Shown one piece after another: positions 39,629 to 48,959 of a stretch of 64,000 nucleotides of DNA. This stretch comes from Globisporangium splendens. Lineage: Eukaryota > Oomycota > Peronosporomycetes > Pythiales > Pythiaceae. How positions within the stretch are numbered: position 1 is the stretch's first letter; each line of letters begins with the position of its first letter. The notes beneath the pieces are model-generated. The model searched no databases. It saw nothing but the letters and a program-made list of their open reading frames with translations, and was not told the DNA's origin. A program made the position numbers and the translations under genes. The DNA lies in NCBI GenBank assembly GCA_006386115.1, contig VFIW01000080.1, positions 1 to 64,000 of the forward strand, written 5' to 3'.

Positions 39629-41406
39629 GGGCGGGGCCTCCTACTGGCCCGGAAAAGAGGACTGTGGACGTTGTGGATACACAGGACTTGGCCCAATGTG
39701 CGCAAGCACATGCAGTTTCCACGAGGTGAGAACAGTGTCAGTCAAACGTCAAGTTTGATCGTTCACAAAGTTCAAGTAGACGGTATTGCAACGCCTCTAC
39801 GAGCTTTGGTTGACACTGGTGCGTCGAACAATTTTGTTCGAAATGAAGTGATCGTCAGGTATGGTGTCTTCGTGCATGATGCGAATGAAGACAAGATGAT
39901 GATCGTCCGGTTGGCAAATGGGTCAACTGTGAAGATTTCCGAGGCGAAGACGAGTTCATTTTACTCGACCTCGATGACAAGTTGATCTGATTCTGGGCAG
40001 GCCAATGGTTGAAGCGTATCAACTAGCATTGACTGGATGAAGATGAAGATCTTCCGTTGACAAGGCACACGGATGTGGACGTGAGCTTGCTGTGTGGGGA
40101 CAACGGTGAAAGTGGTGTGGTGTAAAAATCTGTTGGAAGCGATCCCAGATGACCCTCGTGGATATTGCGTGGTGTGGATGGCCCCTCATGTTCACGAGCG
40201 GTACCCATCTGAAGACGACTACTGGAGGTGGAGCAGTCAGGCGCCAACAAAAGACTGGCTCCGTGCCATCGACCCTAAGAGTGAGGCGATGTGCGTGGAG
40301 AAGAAACGAATGGGAAAAGGCCGAGAGCCTCCCGAGAGAAGAAGACAGCAAGAAGAGGTCCGTGTGCCCGGATCAGGTACATGTACGGTGACGAAGGAAG
40401 TGTCCAAGAAGAGGTCACTTCGTGTGATTACGTGAACGTATTGTCTACAATGAAGATGGGGACGTGGATGTAATCAGTCACATTGAAGCGAAAAAATCTC
40501 CAAGCTCCGTCGAAGAGTTGATTTCCTTGCATGGCTGAGAAAGAAGACGTGAAGAGGAGCCTAGCGAACCCCCCCCCCCCCCCAGGCGCGAAAGTTCGCA
40601 GGTCGGCATGATCGTCGATGTTGACGATGCAGAAGACATCAACACGGTATCAGCAACGGAGGCTGAAGTGTTCGATGAGAAGACACGGAAGGAGAGGTTC
40701 GAGGAGCAGTCATGGGACGCTCTCAAGACGAACCCCGTGTATGAACTTGTCAAGGAATATGAGGACATATTCCCAGACAAGGTGCCGGACGAACTGCCAT
40801 TCGATAGAGGCGTTCGTCACGAGATTGACATACTTCCTGGCACAAAGTATTGTATCACACGACAGTGGCCGTTGCCAAGAGAACAAGTCGTTGCGATCGA
40901 GGTTCTTTGCGGCAACGTGCACAAGGGCTGGGCTGTGCGAGGGAGAAGTCTCCACATTTTGTAGCCCCACTGTCTGTGTTGAAGAAGGGCAACTGGTGGT
41001 TGGCGGCATCGTCAGGCGTTTCAACAAGCGGACGGACGTATTCATTCCAGCCAAATCCGGTTCACGCAAGGATAGAACCTTGATGGAATGGTTGGCACAG
41101 TACGGTCTTCAGTGCTATCCGATCTGAAAGATGGGTTCTATCAGATTCGAAATGCGCGAGATGGTGTACACGACTGCAGTGAGTACCCGAGTTGTTTAGT
41201 CTGTGGGACATGGGTAGTGATGCCACAGGGTTTGAAGAGAACGCGCCCTGCGACTTTTCAATAGGCTGGTCACGAATATACTTCGTCCCATTGAGAGGGT
41301 TTGCACCGAGGTGAATTTGACGAATATTCGTTCCCTAGTAAATACCCGTGTGAAAAGTCTGGACGTGATGTTCCCATCTTGACCACTCCGTCAAGCCTTC
41401 CAGATC
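39629..41406 (+). pseudogene. Gypsy-1I pol, degraded protease and N-terminal RT region
   Basis: The protease DTGASNNFVRNEV is readable near 39810-39846. Many small insertions and deletions against Gypsy-1O then break the frame: around 39985, 40080-40500, a 15-C run at 40569-40583, and 40900-41400. The catalytic YxDD region near 41307 is not readable. The region is clearly less similar to Gypsy-1O than the sequence after 41407. Confidence 0.88.
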
Positions 41407-44352
41407 ATGCGTGAGAACAAGCTCTACGCTAACCTGAAGAAGTGCATATTCTTTGCACCAGAGATCCCTGTTCTCGGCTGTTTTGTGGGCAAGAGCGGTG
41501 TTCGAGTTGATCCGGAGAAGGTCAAAGCTGTTGACGATTGGCCTGTGCCTCAGAATGTCAAACAGCTGAGACAATGGCTGGGTCTGGCCAACTACTTGCA
41601 CAAGTACACGCGCAATTATGCAGCGTTGGTGCAACCCCTCACACAGCTCCTGAAGAAGGACATTGAGTGGGAGTGGTCCAGTGACCATCAAATGGCATTT
41701 GCCGAAGTGAAGAGGAGTCTGCGAGAAGCTCCCGTGCTGGCAATTGCAAACCACGACAAGCCTTTTCATGTGGTTTGCGATGCGAGCGACTATGCCATCG
41801 GTTGTGCCTTGATGCAACACGATGATGAGGGTCATGAGCGAGTTGTGTCGTATCAGTCACGACAACTCCGACCCGCAGAACGGAACTACCCAGTTCATGA
41901 CAAAGAACTTCTTGCGATGAAGTATTCTTTGGTCAAGTTCCGTGTGTATCTGCTTGGAGAGGAGCGCTTCGCGATCTACACAGATCATGCGTCGCTGCGT
42001 ACAGCGGTAAAGACTCCTCACTTGTCGCAAAGAATGGCGAGATGGTTCTCCTTCTTTGCAGAGTACAACTTTGTTGTACACTACAAGCCAGGCAAGACGA
42101 ACATCTTAGCCGATGCGCTTTCAAGACGTCCGGACTACGATCCGAAGACCAAGAGTGAAGACACGGACGGAGCGTGTCGACTCTGTGAAGACATTCAAGC
42201 GATCGCAGTGCAAGCAACGACTACAGTGCGAGAAGACATTGTCGAAGGGTACAAGTCTGACGAAACATGTCAGGACTTGTTGAAGTATTTCAAGGACCCT
42301 TCGGACAAAGCACTGCAAGGTCTTCCGTCGCGCACAAGGTCGCGAGTTCACCGCTTCCGAGTACACAATGGGTTGTTGTACTACGCGGTTGAAGACGGGG
42401 ATACAGCAAGGGTTGTTGTTCCCAACGACGAAGGTCTGCGTCATCGACTCTTGTATGAGTACCATGGCAGTCCTTCGGGTGGCCATCTCGGACGTGAGAA
42501 AACGTTTCTCAGTCTTTCCCGGGATTACTACTGGCCACACATGTACAAGTGGGTGCGCAAGTATGTGAGGACTTGCGAGATCTGCCAACGAGTGAAACCT
42601 TCTGGTTCCACGCAGGCACCCCTTCGTTCATTGGCTGTCCCATCGGACAGTTGGAAGTCTGTGAGTATGGATTTCATATTCGGACTTCCGCGTGACAAAC
42701 ACGGACGCAATGGCATCCTAGTGTTTGTGGACCGATTCAGCAAGATGGTCCATCTTGCGCCTGTTTCGGACAAGATCTCAGCCGAAATGACGGCCAAGGT
42801 CTTTGTAGACGTCGTATTCCGTCTGCACGGACTACCAGTCGAGATCGTGTCTGACCGTGACACCCGTTTCACGTCCAAGTTCTGGCGTGCACTGTTTGGA
42901 CTTCTGGACACCAAGTTGTCCATGTCAACAGCGGCACATCCTGAAACGGATGGTCAAACTGAACGAGTGAATCGTGTCCTTGAAGACGTGTTGCGCAGTT
43001 ATGCGACGTCTTTCAAAGAGTGGAGTGAGTTTCTCCCTCTTGCCGAGTTTGCGTTGAACAACTCCACGCATGTCTCGACGGGTCACTCTCCATTTTATGT
43101 GAACTATGGCATTCATCCCCGAGTGCCTGCTTCCATAATGGGTGAGGTTTCTACCTTAAGTGGGGGAGGGACTACGGCTAAAGGCAATAAGCCGCAGTCG
43201 TCGTATGACCTGAATGCTGTTGCCGAGTTGAAAGCCAATTTTGACTCGATGAAACCCCTCAACGACCTAACAAGTCGTGAGGAACAGCAAGTCGATGACT
43301 TTATTGTGAGGAGACAAGCCGTTGTGAGGTTTGTTCGAGACGCAATCGCGAAGGCTCAGGATCTGCAAAAGGAACAAGCAGACAAGAGCGGAAGGAAGAA
43401 CAAGCAAGTTTACAAGATCAATGATCTTGTATTACTTAGCACGGCGAACCCGCCTGAACATGCAGTGTCCAACTTGGGAAGCTCGAAGCTTCTGCCAAGG
43501 TTCATTGGACCGTTCAAGGTGGTTAAATGCAATGGGGATGCCTACACGCTAGACATACCTACACGCATGCGTCTACACCCTACATTTTATGTGGGTAGAC
43601 TAAAGCCTTACCTTCCAAGTGGATCAGCGGATCCTACGAGATCTTCCGCAAACGATCAAGCTGATCTTGAAGACTCTCCACTTGATTGCGAAGAGCAAAC
43701 AGCTCATCGCTTTGGAGATTCTTCTCGGCATAAAGGCGCTGAAGCACATCGAAGGACTCCTCCTTCACAGCTTCCAGCACGAGAAGGCGCGAGTTATACT
43801 CCTTGCGGAGTGCCTCAAGAGCCGTCCCTGCCTCTTCCACAGAGCGCAGTAGACGTTCGTGATGCATTTCACGAGCCTTCTCAGCCTTTTGGAGTCGCTC
43901 AAGTTCGCCCTGGACTTGCTCGAACCGTTGCTCGAAACGGGACTCCAAAGCCAGATACTGAGCGGGACCAAAGGTCAGCGAGTCGATCCGCGACTCCTGC
44001 TCCTTCACTTGGTCCTCGAGGCTCTCGCACCGATCCGAAAGGATCGCATCGCGAACTTCCAGTGTCTCAATCTGAGCGCGATGAGCACTCTTCCACTTCC
44101 AGAGTCGCTCAATCGTTTTCGCGTTCAGCCCCACCCCCATTGTTAGACTCTCAGGGAGTTCATCGCTGGGTGGTTGAGTCGATTGTTGATCATGAGGATC
44201 GACCGACTCGTGGGAAGAAGCGGTTGAGTCCTCAACGCTTCTACAGAGTTCGGTGGCGTGGATATCCACCGAGCTCGGACACGTGGGAACCACGTCAGAC
44301 GATGGAGTCTGATGTTCCCGACGTGGTCCGCAGCTACGAGAACCACTTGTAG
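41407..44352 (+). pseudogene. Gypsy-1I pol, RT thumb, RNase H, integrase and chromodomain (open)
   Basis: An uninterrupted 981-codon frame carries the RT thumb and connection (LYANLKKCIF, RQWLGLANYLHKYTRNYA), RNase H (CDASDYAIGCAL, YTDHASL, ILADALSRRPD), integrase (HHCC finger near 42460-42600, MDFIFGLP, VSDRDTRFTSKFW, HPETDGQTERVNR), the GRLKPY end, a Ser/Pro-rich linker and a chromodomain (RFYRVRWRGYPPSSDTWEP). The sequence is almost the same as Gypsy-1O. The ATG at 41407 is internal, since the frame is a fragment of the degraded polyprotein to its left. Confidence 0.92.
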
Positions 44353-44695
44353 CGTCGCCAGGAGCGACACTACGACGACCAGAGCTGGGATTCGCTCTGT
44401 CGTCAGCAGGAGTTCTTCTTTGGGCACGAGCATTGCCACGACGAAGAAGACGCTCCATTTGGTTCTCGTTCTCAAGACGAACAAATGTTCGCCATGAGTC
44501 TCTCTGGGCTGCGATGGGTTGGTTCGGATCACGATTGTTGATCCGACGCCAACGGAAGAAACGTTCCATGTAGAACTCCTTGTCTCCATCTCGGTTGAGA
44601 ATGGAGGTAACGCCAAAGGGTTCTGGAACCGTTCTCTGCCGCTTGGGCAAAGGACGCTCTTCATCTTGGTTCACTTGGTCGCTTGGTCGCTTCAT
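43634..44695 (-). CDS. Antisense coiled-coil protein gene within Gypsy-1I
   Basis: A 353-residue counterpart of 32575-33639, one codon shorter. It keeps the PLPKRQR basic segment, DGDKEFYMERFFRWRR and the C-terminal coiled coil. Around ten residues differ from the other copy, more densely in the N-terminal part. The INR (44712-44700) is unchanged. The frame could be read from further upstream at 44929, inside the LTR. It overlaps pol up to 44352; residues before that lie opposite sequence not coding for pol. Confidence 0.63.
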   Translation of the reverse strand: MKRPSDQVNQDEERPLPKRQRTVPEPFGVTSILNRDGDKEFYMERFFRWRRINNRDPNQPIAAQRDSWRTFVRLENENQMERLLRRGNARAQRRTPADDRANPSSGRRSVAPGDATSGSRSCGPRREHQTPSSDVVPTCPSSVDIHATELCRSVEDSTASSHESVDPHDQQSTQPPSDELPESLTMGVGLNAKTIERLWKWKSAHRAQIETLEVRDAILSDRCESLEDQVKEQESRIDSLTFGPAQYLALESRFEQRFEQVQGELERLQKAEKAREMHHERLLRSVEEAGTALEALRKEYNSRLLVLEAVKEESFDVLQRLYAEKNLQSDELFALRNQVESLQDQLDRLRKIS

Positions 44696-44771
44696 GGCCG
44701 ATTGGAAAGTGAACTGCTCCGAAAGGTCTGCAAAAGTACGCAAGGTACTTGTGACTTTAAGGAGGGGATGA

Positions 44772-45419
44772 TGTAATGGGCTATACCTAGCCATTACATG
44801 AAGGTGGATCTGTTCCCAGATTAGTGTGCCACACACCACCTTCAGTGTGCATTGTGGAGAGACAAACAACAAAGGGATTACAGTACGACAGTCCCCACAT
44901 GCACATGTGACGTCATCCCATGACGTCACGAGCGCTCTCTGTGCTGATCACTGCAGAATGTTGTTCACATGTACTAATCAGTACAGAGCGATGACATCCA
45001 TGTACTAATCAAGTACTGAGTGATGGTTCCTACTTGGGAAACTGCACTGGTGATGAGACCGACGTGTGTCTGCCACCTAAAGTGAGTGGCTGTAGCCAAT
45101 CACTTTGCAGGGAGTTTTCCACGGGACTTCAAGTTCAAGTTTATCGAAGATCTCGTGGGTTCAACCTCAGTGTACCCAAGGTTTTATATATCAGATTCAT
45201 AGGTTTTATTGTGTATGTTTAGGTTTTAGTTATAAACCTCTAGGAGCCCTTGAGGTTCATTTGTAAGTAGCGACAGGAACCATAAGCATTTCAATTCAGT
45301 TGCAATTTTACCACCAAGCCCTCAAGTCTTCCTTCCTCCCTCCAAGTCGGGAGACGCTTCCTCTGGCACAAGCGTGTGTGCCGTGTTTGAGGGACTGTTT
45401 GGAACAGCGCCCTTTTACA
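44772..45419 (+). repeat. Gypsy-1I 3' LTR
   Basis: 648 bp after the purine tract AAGGAGGGGATGA. Its end (GCGCCCTTTTACA) differs from the 5' LTR end (GCGCCCCATTACA) and matches the Gypsy-1O left LTR instead. Confidence 0.9.
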
Positions 45420-45890
45420 CACGTTTTATAACTAAAACCTAAACATGCACAATAAAACCTATGAATCTGATATATAAAACCTTGGGTACACTGAGGTTGA
45501 ACCCACGAGATCTTCGAGAAGCTTGAACTTGAAGTCCTGTGGAAAATTCCCTGCAAAGTGATTGGCTACAGCCACTCACTTCAGGTGGCAGACACACGTT
45601 GGTCTCATCACCAGTGCAGTTCCCCAAGTAGGAACCATCACTCAGTACTTGATTAGTACATGGATGTCATCACTCTGTACTGATTAGTACATGTGAACAA
45701 TATTTTGCACTGATTAGTAAAGAGAACGCTCGTGACGCCATGGGATGACGTCACATGTGCATGTGGGGACTGTCGTACCGTAATCCCTTTGTTATTTGTC
45801 TCTCCACAATGCACGCTGAAGGTGGTGTGTGGCACACTAGATCTGGGAACAGATCCACCTTCATGTAATGGCTAGGTATAGCTCATTACA
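45420..45890 (-). repeat. Gypsy-1O 5' LTR, outer piece
   Basis: 471 bp continuing the LTR begun at 37679-37808. It ends with CTCATTACA directly before the CGGGC target duplication. Confidence 0.87.
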
Positions 45891-45895
45891 CGGGC
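45891..45895. repeat. 5-bp target-site duplication of Gypsy-1O (right)
   Basis: CGGGC, pairing with 31844-31848. Confidence 0.8.
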
Positions 45896-46408
45896 AAGAC
45901 ACAATCGACATTGTGGCTCACAGGTATCTCAATCGTCCAACAAGCGCACCATGACCCCAAGACTTGCACTTCGGTGGCAACCCTGCAAGTATGTGCTGAT
46001 GCACTCCAGCCATGCTATGAGGCGGCTACATGGGATGACCATGGCTGCGTGTTCCAGGTCGATCCGACTACCGCAGCGAGACTTGGACCTATCTGTGCAA
46101 AAGACAACAGCAGACGCGGCACGTTTTGTCCCGAGTGGCTGCCCTACTGTTCTCTGCGACAAACCCACAGGCTCCGAGACAGACTTGGTCGGGAATATAA
46201 ACTCATCAACACCCACTTCGAGCGAAACGCCACACTCCTCAAACAGATTCTCACATGGCAGTGGCTGGCTCCAGGAACGGTTCGATTTCTCTACTTGCAG
46301 GGAGCGGGAAGAGCATCTTCGCCTGTGATCCGAGCTTTCCAGAGACTCTGCTTTACCATCCTTTTCAACTACCCCAAGTTATTGAACAGGCCGAGGAACC
46401 CACAGGTA
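45896..46408 (+). pseudogene. LINE-A ORF2, middle region between RT and zinc finger
   Basis: The frame from 45911 reads WLTGISIVQQAHHD, RRGTFCPEWLPYCSL and RAFQRLCFTILFNYPKLLNR. These match the LINE-B ORF2 segments with CDEWLPYASI and RVFERLCAALVYNFPHLLYR (near 27912-28180). It ends at CACAGGTA before Gypsy-2. Confidence 0.85.
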
Positions 46409-46413
46409 CTACG
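46409..46413. repeat. 5-bp target-site duplication of Gypsy-2 (left)
   Basis: CTACG, matching 52650-52654. Confidence 0.88.
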
Positions 46414-46843
46414 TGTAAGGACCCAGATGAATACGGTCCAGCTGCTAAGTGCGACAGGTATGTCGCCAGAAAAAGAAGTATATACATAGTATACAAAAGT
46501 CTATATAAACTCTAGGTAAGGCATGTATGAGGCCAGTGTGAGGCCAGTAAGAACCCATTGAAGTAGTGAATTAGTTGAAGAACAATGCAAAGAAAAGAAG
46601 AAAAATCCAGTAAGAGAAAAAGGAGAAAAAGAGGCGTAGGACACTAGGAGAAGTAAGAGGGAGCCCCTAGGGTAGCCCAGAGTAGCTAGCTGCGCGAGCA
46701 GCGCATTCTAACTCACTTCTCAATCTACTCTCCAACTGCCAAGCGCCCATCCAGACCAGACCAACCCTCCTATCTTCCTTCCTCTCGTTAAGTGCGCACC
46801 TCGTTAAGTTCGTCTCCGGAAAAGTACGACCCCAGTCTTTACA
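46414..46843 (+). repeat. Gypsy-2 5' LTR
   Basis: 430 bp, TGTAAGG to TTTACA, matching 52220-52649. Confidence 0.95.
46713..46726 (+). promoter_or_regulatory. INR in the Gypsy-2 LTR
   Basis: TCACTTCTCAATCT is a good oomycete INR match, 117 bp before the LTR end, so it probably marks the element's transcription start. Repeated at 52519-52532. Confidence 0.6.
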
Positions 46844-46845
46844 AG

Positions 46846-46864
46846 TGGTAGCACTTGTTGGTCC
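46846..46864 (+). promoter_or_regulatory. Primer-binding site of Gypsy-2
   Basis: TGGTAGCACTTGTTGGTCC begins 2 nt after the LTR. Confidence 0.75.
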
Positions 46865-47134
46865 TGCTCAGCCCTCGCCTCTCGGTCTTGGTTCCTTGTC
46901 CCTTTGAAAGTCTCCGTCGGTTCCGTCCGGTAGAGCTTTGCTTGTCCTGACTGCGTGCTGCAACCCGCATCACATCGAGAGCTCCTAGCCGGGTGTTGAG
47001 TGGTCTAGTGCCTTTGTGCCTGTCCCTACCGGCTGCCAAGGGAGGATAACGTCTCGATAGCGGTTTAAAGTTGCTGGCTAAACGGTCTGTGGTTACAAAA
47101 GCTCACTGTTGATAGAGCCTGGATAGAGCCGTGG

Positions 47135-47518
47135 ATGCCACGAAAGAAGACTCCCGCCGTCGATCGCTACACCTTCGCTCAGCCTCTCTCTGCTCTCTAT
47201 TCCGACGATCCCGCCGTCGACAAACTCCGTGCAAACCTCTACGCTACGACTGAGAAGCTCTCAAGTCAACTCATCGCCCTTCGCAACACGATCCCGGTTG
47301 TTGACGACTCGGACGCTCGTAATTACGTCCACGAGATCGTCGTAAGGGCCCAAGTCCACGTAAACGACCTCCAGTCCATCCTTGGCATCTTCACTGATCG
47401 CAAGGTCAAAGAGCACAAGAAGACGAGAGAGCGGAAGGTCAGAGAACGTGCTGAGTTGAAGCGCAAGGCCCAAGACTCCCAGGAAGCCAAGAAGAAGCGT
47501 AAGAAGACCCAACAGTAG
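47135..47518 (+). CDS. Small ORF upstream of Gypsy-2 gag
   Basis: A 127-residue protein between the primer-binding site and gag, with its ATG at 47135. Residues 1-90 look helical (VDKLRANLYATTEKLSSQL, YVHEIVVRAQVHVNDLQSIL); residues 90-127 are a strongly basic tail rich in Lys, Arg and Glu. It ends 47 nt before the gag ATG, in a different frame relation, with no overlap. No family recognised; it could be an RNA-binding accessory or a separated matrix-like part of gag. Confidence 0.55.
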   Translation: MPRKKTPAVDRYTFAQPLSALYSDDPAVDKLRANLYATTEKLSSQLIALRNTIPVVDDSDARNYVHEIVVRAQVHVNDLQSILGIFTDRKVKEHKKTRERKVRERAELKRKAQDSQEAKKKRKKTQQ

Positions 47519-47565
47519 CTCTTCCTTAAGTTTAAATCAGAACTTTTTCCTTTTAGCTAAGTACG

Positions 47566-48945
47566 ATGTCCTCCAAGTCCTCCACGTCCACAACTGCCGA
47601 TATGAACTCTCTCCTGACCCAGATGGCCCGGTTGATGACTCGCAACCAGGATCTACTCGACCGGCTCTGTGCCAGACCCATAGAGTACAAAGTCGAAGGC
47701 ATCAACATGCCGCAGTATCATGGGAAGATCGGAGAGTCCGTGGAGTTGTACTTTGACCAAGCCATTCGCTACATGGAGGCAAAGGGCATTCAGTGGCAGA
47801 ATCAAGAAGAAGAGAAGCGTGTATTGGCTTTGCTTTCAGCCAATCTCAAGGGCGCCGCCGCTGCGTGGTTCATGGTGAACAAGGACAGCATCAAGGATGT
47901 GCAGACATTCATGCAGCGTTTGCATGCAGAGTTCACGCCGGTGGACTTGCAAGAACGCTTGCGCGATCAGCTGTATCAGCTCAAGCAGCACGAATGCAAG
48001 AACTTAGAAGAGTACTTGTGGAAGTTCCGCCAGCTCATCATGCAAGTCAAGAGCATGGATGAACTCGACAAGATCACGTACTTTGTGCGCGGATTGCGCA
48101 GAGAAATCAGGGAAGAAGTACAATACTGCCGTTGCGATTCACTTTCGCAGGCTATGTCCAAAGCATTGCAATATGATCGAGCTCATGACCTTGACCATCG
48201 CCGACAACGTCGTTCGCAGACTCTGCCCACGTACATGGATCAAAGAACGCCGACACCAGCTGAGCCAGACACTGCCGAGCCAATGGAAATCGACCATGCT
48301 CGTCCCTTTCAACATCGTAATCGCTTCCAACAACGCCGTGAGTGGAAGCCGAAGTGTCGCTACTGTAAGAAGATTGGCCACACCATTGAGCAGTGTAATA
48401 AGAAGAAGAACCATAACAACAGTCGGCCTCGTCGTAACAATGGACGAAACAACTTTCAACGAACTGCCGTGAACTACTTCGAAGATATGCCGGCAGAAGA
48501 AGAAGATGAAGAAGAAGAGATCTCAATGATGCGTCACGAAATCGTCACGAACTTGGATCAGCTCCAACTTGACAACTACTCTGGCAGAGATCTCGTGGTA
48601 AAGCAAGGCACCTGTGAAGGTGACAATGCCACCATCATGCTCGACTCCGGTGCTACGTGCAATGTCGTCAAACCCGGTTTCCTGAAGCAAGCCACGAACA
48701 AAGCTACGATCCAAGTCACTCGTTTTGATGGTACGAACACCGTGAAGAAGAAGGTGAACAAAGGCTTTGTGAATGTTGCGTTTGGAGAACGTACGTTCCG
48801 CAATGTGCCTGTAATTGAATGGCCAATGAACAACACCCATGACGTTATCTTGGGGAAGCCATGGTTCACTAAGTATCAGCCTCTCATCAATTGGCGAACG
48901 CATGATGTCGAGATTCCGGCCTCTCATCAATTGGCGAACGCATGA
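47566..48945 (+). CDS. Gypsy-2 gag and protease
   Basis: A 459-residue frame. Residues about 45-220 are a gag capsid domain (YHGKIGESVELYFDQAIRYM, LKGAAAAWFMVNKD, LRDQLYQLKQHECKNLEEYL, VRGLRREIREEV). CRYCKKIGHTIEQC at 264-277 is the zinc knuckle. An acidic run near 305-320 precedes an aspartic protease with IMLDSGATCNVV (Asp360) and VILGKPWFTKYQP. The frame ends at 48945 only because a 40-bp tandem duplication (48880-48959) shifts it. Without that event it would continue into pol, so gag and pol were probably one frame. Confidence 0.88.
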   Translation: MSSKSSTSTTADMNSLLTQMARLMTRNQDLLDRLCARPIEYKVEGINMPQYHGKIGESVELYFDQAIRYMEAKGIQWQNQEEEKRVLALLSANLKGAAAAWFMVNKDSIKDVQTFMQRLHAEFTPVDLQERLRDQLYQLKQHECKNLEEYLWKFRQLIMQVKSMDELDKITYFVRGLRREIREEVQYCRCDSLSQAMSKALQYDRAHDLDHRRQRRSQTLPTYMDQRTPTPAEPDTAEPMEIDHARPFQHRNRFQQRREWKPKCRYCKKIGHTIEQCNKKKNHNNSRPRRNNGRNNFQRTAVNYFEDMPAEEEDEEEEISMMRHEIVTNLDQLQLDNYSGRDLVVKQGTCEGDNATIMLDSGATCNVVKPGFLKQATNKATIQVTRFDGTNTVKKKVNKGFVNVAFGERTFRNVPVIEWPMNNTHDVILGKPWFTKYQPLINWRTHDVEIPASHQLANA

Positions 48946-48959
48946 TGTCGAGATTCCGG
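48880..48959. repeat. 40-bp exact tandem duplication in Gypsy-2
   Basis: Units 48880-48919 and 48920-48959 are the same. As 40 is not a multiple of 3, the reading frame changes here. Confidence 0.96.

Larger units (their letters stand above)
37809..45419 (+). mobile_element. Gypsy-1I, plus-strand Ty3/gypsy element inside the Gypsy-1O LTR
   Basis: LTRs 37809-38462 and 44772-45419, primer-binding site 38465, gag, pol and chromodomain in sense order, and an antisense coiled-coil gene near the 3' end. It is the same family as Gypsy-1O. No target duplication is seen at its ends (AATTG against CACGT). Confidence 0.9.
31849..45890 (-). mobile_element. Gypsy-1O, minus-strand Ty3/gypsy element with a nested relative
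   Basis: Termini TGTAA and TTACA, 5-bp CGGGC target duplication. On the minus strand it reads 5' LTR (45890-45420 plus 37808-37679, split by Gypsy-1I), pol (37679-32921), a purine tract, and a 3' LTR (32498-31849). Primer-binding site and gag are missing. It interrupts LINE-A. Confidence 0.88.
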
